Assembly (NCBI GenBank): GCA_900215285.1
Contig: OCMG01000004.1
Location: forward strand, 2,526,001-2,590,000
Direction: 5' to 3'
Length of the DNA stretch: 64,000 bases
DNA from: Ensifer adhaerens
Lineage (GTDB): Bacteria > Pseudomonadota > Alphaproteobacteria > Rhizobiales > Rhizobiaceae
Part shown: positions 39,370-47,540 of the stretch, piece by piece
How positions within the stretch are numbered: the first letter of the stretch is position 1
Layout: every line of letters begins with the position of its first letter
Program-made: the position numbers and the translations under genes
Notes under the pieces: generated by a model
Told to the model about the DNA's origin: nothing
Databases searched by the model: none
The model's input: only the letters and a program-made list of their open reading frames with translations

Positions 39370-39398
39370 TTCTAAACCTAGTTTAGAACCATTCGAAA
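39370..39398 (+). promoter_or_regulatory. ICE-box-like site (Irr type) upstream of suf
   Basis: TTTAGAA-CCA-TTCGAAA (39382-39398) differs by one base from TTTAGAA-N3-TTCTAAA, the Irr iron-control element. A further TTCTAAA half-site lies at 39370-39376, giving a second overlapping palindrome TTCTAAAC-CTA-GTTTAGAA. In Agrobacterium tumefaciens suf is known to respond to both RirA and Irr. Confidence 0.6.
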
Positions 39399-39509
39399 AA
39401 GTCGGACTTAGGCCCGCTTTCCTGATGGGCATGTCTCTTACGGCATGCGATGCTGAAATTTCAAGAAAAATGCGCCATGCAATGCGCTTGGCGAAAGATA
39501 CGGCAAGTC

Positions 39510-40676
39510 ATGGCTGGAAAGCGCACATATCTGGACTGGAACGCGACCGCGCCGCTTCTTGACGAAGCGCGCGATGCGATTCTGTCCGCGCTGGCGCTTC
39601 CGGGCAATGCTTCCTCGGTTCATGTCGAAGGCCGGGCGGCGCGGGCGGTGATCGATCGGGCGCGTGACAAAGTGGCCGTGCTGGTCGGCGCGAAGTCGGC
39701 GAATGTCGTCTTCACGTCGGGCGCGACGGAGGCGGCCAATCTGGTGCTGACGCCGGATTTCCGCATGGGGCGCTCAGCGCTGAAAGTTTCAAAATCGTAT
39801 GTTTCGGCAATCGAACATCCTGCCATCCGCGAAGGCGGTCGGTTTGCAAAAGAGGATGTCGTCGAAATTCCGGTCAAGCCGGCCGGTGTTGTCGATCTCG
39901 ATGCGCTGGCCACGCTGCTGGCTGAGCACGACATAGAGGCAGGACTGCCGCTGGTGGCTGTGATGCTCGCCAATAACGAGACTGGCATCATCCAGCCCGT
40001 TGCCGAGGTTGCCGCTCTTGTACGCAAAGCCGGCGGCATCTTCGTTTGTGACGCGGTGCAGGCGGCGGGTCGCGTACCGGTTTCGATTGACGAGATCGGG
40101 GCGGATTTTCTGATCCTTTCGGCCCACAAGTTCGGCGGGCCGAAGGGGGCCGGCGCGCTTGTCTCGCGTGGCGAGGCGATGATGCCTGCGCCGCTGCTGC
40201 GGGGCGGCGGGCATGAGAAGGGTCACCGCGCGGGCACCGAGAATATCGCTGCGATTGCCGGCTTTGGCGCGGCTGCGGAATATCAACGCCAAAACCTTGA
40301 AGCGCGGGCCACAAGCCTCCAGTTTAAGAGAGACCGGCTGGAAAGCGCGATGCGCCGCGCCTGCCCGGATCTCATCATCCATGGCGCGGATGGCCCGAGA
40401 CTGCCCAATACATCCTTCTTTTCCGTGCCGGGGCTGAAATCCGAGACCGGGCAGATTGCGTTTGATCTCGAAGGGATTGCGCTTTCTGCAGGCTCGGCCT
40501 GTTCGTCCGGCAAGGTGGGCGAAAGCCATGTCCTGGCCGCCATGGGCTTTGACCCGAAGCTTGGCGCTCTTCGCGCCTCCATCGGGCCGGAAACCACGGA
40601 TGAGGATATAGATCACGCCATTGCCGCCTTTGAACGGCTTCTGGCGCGGCTCAACCGGCAGGGCGCTGCCGCTTGA
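39510..40676 (+). CDS. sufS2: Class I cysteine desulfurase (first gene of suf operon)
   Basis: A PLP enzyme that takes sulfur from cysteine as persulfide for Fe-S assembly. The 388-residue protein has the PLP lysine in LSAHKFGGPKGAGAL near residue 207 and the active Cys in LSAGSACSSGKVGESHVLAAMG near 331. The SSGK loop is typical of class I (IscS/NifS) enzymes, unlike the class II SufS later in the operon. Iron-responsive boxes precede it. ATG 39510 begins the family-typical AGKRTYLDWNATAP. The gene order matches the A. tumefaciens operon described as sufS2BCDS1XA. Confidence 0.9.
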   Translation: MAGKRTYLDWNATAPLLDEARDAILSALALPGNASSVHVEGRAARAVIDRARDKVAVLVGAKSANVVFTSGATEAANLVLTPDFRMGRSALKVSKSYVSAIEHPAIREGGRFAKEDVVEIPVKPAGVVDLDALATLLAEHDIEAGLPLVAVMLANNETGIIQPVAEVAALVRKAGGIFVCDAVQAAGRVPVSIDEIGADFLILSAHKFGGPKGAGALVSRGEAMMPAPLLRGGGHEKGHRAGTENIAAIAGFGAAAEYQRQNLEARATSLQFKRDRLESAMRRACPDLIIHGADGPRLPNTSFFSVPGLKSETGQIAFDLEGIALSAGSACSSGKVGESHVLAAMGFDPKLGALRASIGPETTDEDIDHAIAAFERLLARLNRQGAAA

Positions 40677-40808
40677 GGAATGCCAAAATATAAGACTTGA
40701 GGAAAAGCAATTTTCCTTGCGGAGCTGCCGCAATCGCTGCAAAAGCTCCGGCCAACAGATGAAGATGACAAGCTGCCGGTTCTTGAGCCGGCAAGATTGG
40801 AGCACACC

Positions 40809-42278
40809 ATGGTCGCCGTTCAGGAAACCATTGATCAGGTCCGCAAGATCGACGTGGATCAATATAAATACGGCTTCGAGACGATGATCGAATCCGACCG
40901 CGCGCCCAAGGGTCTGTCGGAAGATATCGTGCGTTTCATTTCTGCCAAGAAGCAGGAGCCGGAATGGATGCTGGAATGGCGTCTGGAGGCCTATCGTCGC
41001 TGGCTGACGATGGAAGAGCCGACCTGGGCGCGCGTCGATTATCCGAAGATCGATTTCAACGACATCTATTACTATTCCGCGCCGAAGTCGGCCTCCGGCC
41101 CGAAGTCGCTGGACGAGGTCGATCCGGAACTGCTCAAGACCTATGAAAAGCTTGGCATTCCGCTGCGGGAACAGGAAATTCTCGCTGGCGTGAAGCAGTC
41201 GAAGATCGCCGTTGACGCCGTGTTCGACAGCGTTTCCGTCGTCACGACTTTCAAGGAAGAGCTGTCCAAGGCCGGCGTCATTTTCATGTCGATCTCGGAA
41301 GCGATCCGCGAGCATCCGGAGCTGGTGAAGAAGTATCTGGCCTCCGTCGTGCCGGTCACCGACAATTACTATTCGACGCTCAATTGCGCCGTCTTTACCG
41401 ATGGTTCCTTCGTCTATGTGCCGAAGGGCGTTCGTTGCCCGATGGAGCTGTCGACCTATTTCCGCATCAACGAGAAGAATACGGGCCAGTTCGAGCGCAC
41501 GCTGATCATCGCCGAAGAAGGGGCTTACGTCTCCTATCTCGAAGGCTGCACTGCGCCGCAGCGCGATGAAAATCAGCTGCACGCGGCTGTCGTTGAACTG
41601 ATCGCGATGGACGATGCCGAGATCAAGTATTCCACCGTCCAGAACTGGTATCCGGGCGACAAGGACGGCAAGGGCGGCATCTACAATTTCGTAACCAAGC
41701 GCGGCGACTGCCGGGGCAAGAATTCCAAGATCTCCTGGACGCAGGTCGAGACCGGTTCGGCGATCACCTGGAAATACCCGTCCTGCATCCTGCGCGGCGA
41801 CGGTTCGCGCGGCGAGTTCTACTCGATTGCGGTGTCCAACGGCCATCAGCAGGTCGATAGCGGCACCAAGATGATCCATCTCGGCAAGAACACGTCGAGC
41901 CGCATCATCTCAAAGGGCATCTCCGCCGGCTTCTCGCAGAACACCTATCGCGGCCAGGTGGCGATCAACCGCCGTGCGGACAACGCCCGCAACTTTACCC
42001 AGTGCGACTCGCTCCTCATCGGCGACAAGTGCGGCGCGCATACCGTGCCTTACATCGAGGCGAAGAACGCGTCGGCGCAGCTGGAGCACGAGGCGACTAC
42101 CTCGAAGATCTCCGAAGACCAGCTCTTCTACTGCCTCGCCCGCGGCATTCCGGAAGAGGCAGCCATCGCGCTGATCGTCAACGGGTTCGTGAAGGACGTC
42201 ATCCAGGAACTGCCGATGGAATTTGCGGTCGAAGCGCAGAAGCTGATCGGGATTTCGCTTGAGGGTAGCGTGGGGTGA
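40809..42278 (+). CDS. sufB: Fe-S cluster scaffold component SufB
   Basis: The scaffold subunit of the SufBCD complex, where Fe-S clusters form. The 489-residue length is normal, and core blocks such as [42 protein letters not shown] and [22 protein letters not shown] are conserved. The ATG at 40809 has GGAG 8 bases upstream. Unusually, 903 bases separate its stop from sufC, because a repeat-bracketed GIY-YIG gene has been inserted. Confidence 0.97.
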   Translation: MVAVQETIDQVRKIDVDQYKYGFETMIESDRAPKGLSEDIVRFISAKKQEPEWMLEWRLEAYRRWLTMEEPTWARVDYPKIDFNDIYYYSAPKSASGPKSLDEVDPELLKTYEKLGIPLREQEILAGVKQSKIAVDAVFDSVSVVTTFKEELSKAGVIFMSISEAIREHPELVKKYLASVVPVTDNYYSTLNCAVFTDGSFVYVPKGVRCPMELSTYFRINEKNTGQFERTLIIAEEGAYVSYLEGCTAPQRDENQLHAAVVELIAMDDAEIKYSTVQNWYPGDKDGKGGIYNFVTKRGDCRGKNSKISWTQVETGSAITWKYPSCILRGDGSRGEFYSIAVSNGHQQVDSGTKMIHLGKNTSSRIISKGISAGFSQNTYRGQVAINRRADNARNFTQCDSLLIGDKCGAHTVPYIEAKNASAQLEHEATTSKISEDQLFYCLARGIPEEAAIALIVNGFVKDVIQELPMEFAVEAQKLIGISLEGSVG

Positions 42279-42305
42279 TGGAGGTGGCGAGTACCCCTAT
42301 ACCTA

Positions 42306-42464
42306 CCGTCATCCTCGGGCTTGTCCCGAGGATCTACTGACGAAAACGCGGGTTAGGCGGTGCAGCGTGAATGCTGAGGGTTTAAGTGACTGCCTCATGT
42401 GGTCCATTCACCGAGCGGGCTTGGTAAGCGTAGCAGATCCTCGGGACAGGCCCGAGGATGACGG
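42306..42464 (+). mobile_element. REP-ended element, copy 2
   Basis: 159 bp, starting CCGTCATCCTCGGGCTTG and ending GGCCCGAGGATGACGG. Both termini fold into hairpins (CCTCGGG/CCCGAGG and its mirror). Internal blocks ACTGACGAA, CGGTGCAGCG, GTCCATTCAC and GCGTAGCAGATCC are shared with copy 3. It lies 27 bases after the sufB stop and just upstream of the GIY-YIG gene, in direct orientation with copy 3. Confidence 0.8.
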
Positions 42465-42482
42465 AGAAGGGGAGCGCATCGC

Positions 42483-42824
42483 ATGACCGGCTTCGTCTAC
42501 ATGATGTCGGACAAGCCTCGTGGGGTGATCTACACCGGTGTGACCAGCGACCTCCATGGGCGCAGTTGGGAACACCGGAATGGAGTGAATGAGGGTTTTA
42601 CGGCGAAGTATCAGGCCAAATATCTGGTCTGGTTCGAGAGCCATCCGAATATCGTTCTGGCGATCCGGCGGGAGAAGGCGCTGAAGCGATATTTGCGGGA
42701 GTGGAAGATAAGTCTGATCGAGGGGCTCAATCCGACGTGGATGGATCTGTTCGAGAAGATTGACGAGATGGAGAATATGTATCGACCACACCCGAATACG
42801 CGGATGTGGGGTGATTATAACTAA
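42483..42824 (+). CDS. GIY-YIG endonuclease-domain protein
   Basis: A 113-residue single-domain GIY-YIG nuclease of the UPF0213/YhbQ-like group: FVYMMSDKPRGVIYTGVTSDLHGRSWEHRNG covers the two GIY/YIG-type tyrosines and the catalytic Arg27, with a downstream Glu and a basic stretch (IRREKALKRYLREWK). The role of these small nucleases is not well defined. Its GGGGAG ribosome-binding site starts directly after repeat copy 2, and copy 3 lies 48 bases after its stop. It sits inside the suf operon in the same direction and must be co-transcribed unless it has its own signals. Confidence 0.85.
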   Translation: MTGFVYMMSDKPRGVIYTGVTSDLHGRSWEHRNGVNEGFTAKYQAKYLVWFESHPNIVLAIRREKALKRYLREWKISLIEGLNPTWMDLFEKIDEMENMYRPHPNTRMWGDYN

Positions 42825-42871
42825 GGGTTTGGGCTGAGACTAATCTGACTGATACGGCGACCAAACCCACG

Positions 42872-43029
42872 ACGTCATCCTCGGGCTTGTCCCGAGGATC
42901 TACTGACGAAGACGAGAATGAGACGGTGCAGCGAGGGAGCTGCGGGTGAAGCGGGCGGCGCGGCAGGGTCCATTCACGGAACGGCTTTGGCGAGCGTAGC
43001 AGATCCTCGGGACGGGCCCGAGGATGACG
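42872..43029 (+). mobile_element. REP-ended element, copy 3
   Basis: About 158 bp, beginning ACGTCATCCTCGGGCTTG and ending GGGCCCGAGGATGACG, similar to copy 2 with many internal substitutions. A partial extra end (GGCCCGAGGATGACGG, 43037-43052) follows. Together with copy 2 it brackets the GIY-YIG gene between sufB and sufC. Confidence 0.8.
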
Positions 43030-43181
43030 ACGTTGAGGCCCGAGGATGACGGAGGCGAGGGCCGACGTTAACGGAGGTCGGGGTGCTGCCCCGCTGGAAA
43101 ACAAACATGCCGGTCATTTTCCGGCGACAGGAATATCAAACAGGCGGCCTTTGATCCGCCCGATGAACAGGAAGAAATACG

Positions 43182-43937
43182 ATGCTTGAGATCAGAAACC
43201 TTCATGCGCGGATCGCCGAGGATGGCACCGAGATCATTCGTGGTTTGAACCTCACGGTGAAGGCCGGGGAAGTGGCGGCCATCATGGGGCCGAACGGGTC
43301 GGGGAAGTCGACGCTGTCCTATATCCTTTCGGGCCGCGAGGACTATGAAGTCACCGAGGGCGATATCCTCTATAACGGCGAGAGCATTCTGGAGCTCGAT
43401 CCGGCCGAGCGTGCGGCGAAGGGCATTTTCCTCGCCTTCCAGTATCCGGTCGAAATTCCGGGCGTTGCCACGATGCAGTTCCTCAAGGTGGCACTGAATG
43501 AGCAGCGCAAGCAGCGTGGCGAAGCGGAGCTGACGACGCCGGACTTCATGAAGCGGGTCAAGGATGCGGCGGCACATCTGAAGATCGCGCCGGAAATGCT
43601 GCGCCGTCCGCTCAATGTCGGCTTCTCGGGTGGCGAGAAGAAGCGCGCCGAAATCCTGCAGATGGCGCTCCTGGAGCCGAAGCTTTGCGTTCTCGACGAG
43701 ACCGATTCCGGCCTCGACATCGACGCGCTGAAGATCGTCTCGGATGGCGTCAATGCGCTGCGGTCGCCAGACCGCGCCGTGATCGTCATCACGCACTACC
43801 AGCGCCTGCTCGAACATATCGTGCCGGATACGGTTCACGTTCTCTACAAGGGCCAGATCATCAAGTCGGGCGACAAGTCGCTTGCGCTTGAACTCGAAGC
43901 CAACGGCTATGCCGACGTGATCGAAGCTGCGGCTTGA
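43182..43937 (+). CDS. sufC: Fe-S assembly ATPase SufC
   Basis: The ABC-type ATPase of SufBCD. The 251-residue protein has Walker A GPNGSGKST (about 33-41), signature SGGEKKRAEI (about 149-158), Walker B LCVLDETDSGLD (about 168-179) and the switch His in VIVITHYQRLL. It lies directly before sufD. The preceding 357 bases hold repeat copy 3, so its 5' leader in the operon mRNA is structured. Confidence 0.97.
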   Translation: MLEIRNLHARIAEDGTEIIRGLNLTVKAGEVAAIMGPNGSGKSTLSYILSGREDYEVTEGDILYNGESILELDPAERAAKGIFLAFQYPVEIPGVATMQFLKVALNEQRKQRGEAELTTPDFMKRVKDAAAHLKIAPEMLRRPLNVGFSGGEKKRAEILQMALLEPKLCVLDETDSGLDIDALKIVSDGVNALRSPDRAVIVITHYQRLLEHIVPDTVHVLYKGQIIKSGDKSLALELEANGYADVIEAAA

Positions 43938-43947
43938 GGACAACGCG

Positions 43948-45222
43948 ATGAGTGCTCAACCCCAGATCAAGCTGACGGAAGCGGAAAATGCGCTTCTTAT
44001 GGCTTATACCGAACAGGTCGGCGACCTGCCGGGCAATGGCGATGTGCTGATTGCCCGCGACCGCCTGATCACGGACATCAAGACGCGCGGCCTGCCGACG
44101 CGCCGCGTCGAGGCCTGGCATTATACGGACCTGCGCAACCTTCTGCGTCAGATCCCGGCCAATACGAACGGCGACGTGGCGGCTCTTGAGCCGCTGATTG
44201 CCGGCAGCGCCGTGTTCGCGCTCGAAAACGGTAAAGTCGTCCGCAAGGGCAAGGCCGAGGGCGTTTCCGTTCGCGGCATTGCTGGCATGCTGGAAGACGG
44301 CACAGGCGCGTTCCTGATGTCGCCGCGCGGTGACGATGATGCGGTTGGCCGGATCAATGGTGGCTTCCTGCGCGACGGTCTCGAAATTGCGGTTGCCGAT
44401 GGCGCGGCGCTGGCCCAGCCGCTCGAATTGCATGTTCTGCATTCCGGCGGGCAGTCGCATGCGCGCTTTGTCGTCTCTGTCGGCGCCGGCGCGTCCGCTC
44501 GGATCATCGAGCGCCAGCGGGGCAATGGCTCGGCGCAGGCGCTGGTTTCCAGCGTGTCGGACCTGACGCTGAAGGCTGGTGCGGATGTCACCTGGGTCAT
44601 CGTGCAGGAGCAGGGCGTCTCCGATACCCATCTCGGCCAGATCAATTTCCGGCTGGAAAAGGATGCCAAACTCCGTCTCTTCATCGTCAATGCCGGCGGC
44701 AAGCTTGTGCGCCAGGAAGTGCATGGCGTGACGGTGGGCGAGGGCTCGGACTTTACCTTCCGGGTCGTGAACCTGCTCGGCGGTGAAAGCCATACCGATG
44801 TCACCATGACGCTTGGCCATGACGTGCCGGAAACGACCTCGACCGAGATCGTCCGCAATGTCGTGTTCGACAAGGCAAGCGGTGTCTTCCAGGGCCAGAT
44901 TCGGGTTGCTCCCGATGCGCAGAAGACCGATGCGCGCATGGCCTGCAACACGCTGCTGCTTTCCGAAGAGGCTGATTTCTCGACCAAGCCGGAACTGGAA
45001 ATCTTCGCCGATGACGTGCAATGCGCCCATGGCGCGACGGTCACCGATATCGACCGCAACCATCTCTACTACCTAATGGCGCGCGGCATTCCGGAAAAGA
45101 AGGCGCGCGCGCTTCTGGTGCAGGCCTTCGTCGCGGAAGTGGTCGAGGAACTGGATGACGAGCCGCTGGTGGAAGCGCTGGAAGACGTCATCGAAGGCTG
45201 GCTCGAAAGGCATGGTAACTGA
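43948..45222 (+). CDS. sufD: Fe-S assembly protein SufD
   Basis: The partner of SufB in the SufBCD complex, involved in iron entry and complex stability. The 424-residue protein has the beta-helix core and the typical C-terminal block FADDVQCAHGATVTDIDRNHLYYLMARGIPEKKARALLVQAFV (about residues 353-395). RRVEAWHYTDLRNL near 52-65 is the N-terminal family signature. It is 10 bases after sufC and overlaps or abuts sufS1. Confidence 0.95.
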   Translation: MSAQPQIKLTEAENALLMAYTEQVGDLPGNGDVLIARDRLITDIKTRGLPTRRVEAWHYTDLRNLLRQIPANTNGDVAALEPLIAGSAVFALENGKVVRKGKAEGVSVRGIAGMLEDGTGAFLMSPRGDDDAVGRINGGFLRDGLEIAVADGAALAQPLELHVLHSGGQSHARFVVSVGAGASARIIERQRGNGSAQALVSSVSDLTLKAGADVTWVIVQEQGVSDTHLGQINFRLEKDAKLRLFIVNAGGKLVRQEVHGVTVGEGSDFTFRVVNLLGGESHTDVTMTLGHDVPETTSTEIVRNVVFDKASGVFQGQIRVAPDAQKTDARMACNTLLLSEEADFSTKPELEIFADDVQCAHGATVTDIDRNHLYYLMARGIPEKKARALLVQAFVAEVVEELDDEPLVEALEDVIEGWLERHGN

Positions 45223-45223
45223 C

Positions 45224-46453
45224 ATGGATGCGACCGCATACGACGTCGAGGCCATTCGCCGGGACTTTCCGATCCTGTCGCGCGAAGTCTATGGCAAGCC
45301 GCTCGTCTATCTCGACAACGGCGCTTCGGCCCAGAAGCCGCAGGCCGTCATCGATGCGGTCTCGCATACGTACGCCCAAGAATATGCCAACGTCCACCGC
45401 GGCCTGCATTTCCTGTCGAATGCTGCCACGGAGGCCTACGAGGCGTCGCGCGAGAAGGTGCGCCGCTTCCTCAATGCCGGTTCGGTGGACGAGATCGTCT
45501 TCACCAAGTCCTCGACCGAGGCGATCAACACCGTCGCCTATGGCTGGGGCATGCCGCATATCGGCGAGGGCGACGAGATCGTCGTCACGATCATGGAGCA
45601 TCACTCCAATATCGTGCCTTGGCATTTCATCCGCGAGCGGCAGGGCGCGAAACTCGTCTGGGTGCCGGTCGATGACGACGGCGCGTTTCATATCGAGGCG
45701 TTCGAGAAGTCGCTGACGGAAAAGACGAAACTCGTCGCCATCACGCATATGTCGAATGCGCTCGGCACCATCGTTCCGGTCAAGGAAGTCTGCCGCATCG
45801 CGCATGAGCGCGGCATTCCGGTTCTGGTCGATGGGTCGCAGGGCGCGGTTCACATGCCGGTCGATGTCCGCGACATCGATTGCGACTGGTACGTGATGAC
45901 CGGCCACAAGCTCTATGGCCCGTCCGGCATCGGTGTGCTCTATGGCAAAATGGACCGGATGAAACAGATGCGTCCCTTCATGGGCGGCGGCGAGATGATC
46001 GTCGATGTCAGCGAAGAGGCCGTCACCTATAACGACCCGCCGCATCGGTTCGAGGCCGGCACGCCGCCGATCGTCCAAGCTATCGGGCTTGGCCATGCGC
46101 TCGACTATATGGAAAAGGTCGGCCGGGCGGCGATTGCCGCGCACGAGGCGGATCTGACGGCCTATGCGACGGAACGTCTCCGGGCGGTGAATTCGCTCAA
46201 AGTGTTCGGCAACGCGCCGGGCAAGGGCGGCATATTTTCGTTCGAGCTGGAAGGCATTCATGCCCATGACGTGTCGATGGTGATCGACCGGCAGGGCGTT
46301 GCGGTCCGGGCCGGCACGCATTGCGCCCAGCCGCTCTTGAAACGCTTCGGCGTGACGTCCACATGCAGGGCGTCTTTCGCCATGTACAATACGCGCGCCG
46401 AGGTCGACAAACTGGCCGAGGCGCTGGAACAGGCGCGCAAGTTCTTTGCCTGA
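45224..46453 (+). CDS. sufS1: Class II cysteine desulfurase SufS
   Basis: A SufS-type desulfurase supplying persulfide sulfur. The 409-residue protein has the PLP lysine in YVMTGHKLYGPSGIGVLYG near 230 and the catalytic Cys in VRAGTHCAQPLLKRF near 365, the class II arrangement. ATG 45224, one base after the sufD stop, is preferred; ATG 45212 is an alternative that overlaps sufD. SufE is not encoded here, so sulfur transfer probably goes through another partner. Confidence 0.95.
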   Translation: MDATAYDVEAIRRDFPILSREVYGKPLVYLDNGASAQKPQAVIDAVSHTYAQEYANVHRGLHFLSNAATEAYEASREKVRRFLNAGSVDEIVFTKSSTEAINTVAYGWGMPHIGEGDEIVVTIMEHHSNIVPWHFIRERQGAKLVWVPVDDDGAFHIEAFEKSLTEKTKLVAITHMSNALGTIVPVKEVCRIAHERGIPVLVDGSQGAVHMPVDVRDIDCDWYVMTGHKLYGPSGIGVLYGKMDRMKQMRPFMGGGEMIVDVSEEAVTYNDPPHRFEAGTPPIVQAIGLGHALDYMEKVGRAAIAAHEADLTAYATERLRAVNSLKVFGNAPGKGGIFSFELEGIHAHDVSMVIDRQGVAVRAGTHCAQPLLKRFGVTSTCRASFAMYNTRAEVDKLAEALEQARKFFA

Positions 46454-46466
46454 AAGTGAGATGGCC

Positions 46467-46874
46467 ATGAGTGTAAACGAAGCAGAGAGCGCAGGCGAAA
46501 CCGTTCAAGACGAGGCCCAGGCCGGCGTCCGCGAGGGCATCGTGCAGTCGTCCATTCCAGCCGATGAGCTGGCGCGTCTTTCGGACGATATCATCTCCGC
46601 GCTGAAGACGGTCTACGACCCGGAGATCCCGGCGGATATCTTCGAACTTGGACTGATCTACAAGATCGATGTCGAGGATGACCGCATGGTCAAGATCGAC
46701 ATGACGCTGACGGCGCCGGGCTGCCCGGTTGCCGGCGAAATGCCGGGCTGGGTCGAGAATGCGGTCGGCGCGGTCGAAGGCGTCTCCGGTGTCGAGGTCA
46801 AGATGGTGTTCGAGCCGCCGTGGTCGCCGGCCCGCATGTCGGAAGAGGCGCAGGTCGCGCTCGGCTGGTACTGA
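46467..46874 (+). CDS. sufT: SufT-type DUF59 (MIP18-family) Fe-S maturation protein
   Basis: A 135-residue protein with the DUF59 domain: ISALKTVYDPEIPADIFELGLIYKIDVEDD and MTLTAPGCPVAGEMPGWV, whose conserved Cys can bind a cluster. SufT helps deliver Fe-S clusters under high demand. It was labelled SufX in A. tumefaciens, as I recall. ATG 46467 has AGTGAG six bases upstream. It is in the operon between sufS1 and sufA. Confidence 0.92.
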   Translation: MSVNEAESAGETVQDEAQAGVREGIVQSSIPADELARLSDDIISALKTVYDPEIPADIFELGLIYKIDVEDDRMVKIDMTLTAPGCPVAGEMPGWVENAVGAVEGVSGVEVKMVFEPPWSPARMSEEAQVALGWY

Positions 46875-46972
46875 CGTCTTTTCGGTGGCCTTCGTATTGA
46901 ACGCTTAACCGGGCAGGACTACATTCGATTCACGAAGCGCGGGCCTTGAACCCGTTGCGGAAGGAGACAGAG

Positions 46973-47353
46973 ATGGCTTTTCAGGTCATGACATTGAGCG
47001 ATGCCGCGGCCGACCGGGTCAAGGCAATCGTCGAGAACAACGGCCCGGATGCGCAAGGCATTCGCGTGTCGATCCGCAAGGGCGGCTGCGCCGGCATGGA
47101 ATATGCCGTGGACCTTGTGTCCGAACCGAACGCCAAGGATGATTTCATCGAGCGCGATGGTGCCAAGGTCTGGATCGATCCGGCCGCCGTTCTCTATCTC
47201 CTCGGCACGCAGATGGATTTCGAGACGACCAAGCTGCGCTCCGGATTCGTCTTCAACAATCCGAACCAGACATCGGCCTGCGGCTGCGGCGAATCGGTGG
47301 AGTTGAAGCCGGCCGATCTCGCGAAGCTTGCCGGTCTTGAGGCACGCGTTTGA
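46973..47353 (+). CDS. sufA: A-type Fe-S carrier SufA
   Basis: Carries assembled Fe-S clusters to target proteins. The 126-residue protein has the three conserved Cys: one in SIRKGGCAGMEY (near 39-50), and two in the C-terminal CGCGES motif near 103-108. The ATG at 46973 has AAGGAGA six bases upstream. It is the last gene of the suf operon; no strong terminator follows in the next 190 bases. Confidence 0.95.
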   Translation: MAFQVMTLSDAAADRVKAIVENNGPDAQGIRVSIRKGGCAGMEYAVDLVSEPNAKDDFIERDGAKVWIDPAAVLYLLGTQMDFETTKLRSGFVFNNPNQTSACGCGESVELKPADLAKLAGLEARV

Positions 47354-47540
47354 CACGGTTGAACGCGTCAATCTCGCGGTTCACAAAATCGGTCCATTGA
47401 CAATCTTGAGCCTTCGACGTCTTTTGCCTTTCCGATAAGCCCGCAAGCAGCGGGCCGATCAGCGCGGCAGTTCTTCACAAGAATGATCTGTGATCTTCTT
47501 AAGCCCGCGCATCTGGTCGGGATATTGAGGCCTCGAACGC

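Noticed and set aside
39789..41879. 696-codon open frame antisense to sufS2 and sufB
   Set aside because: It spans two conserved genes and their gap, which a real gene would not do here.
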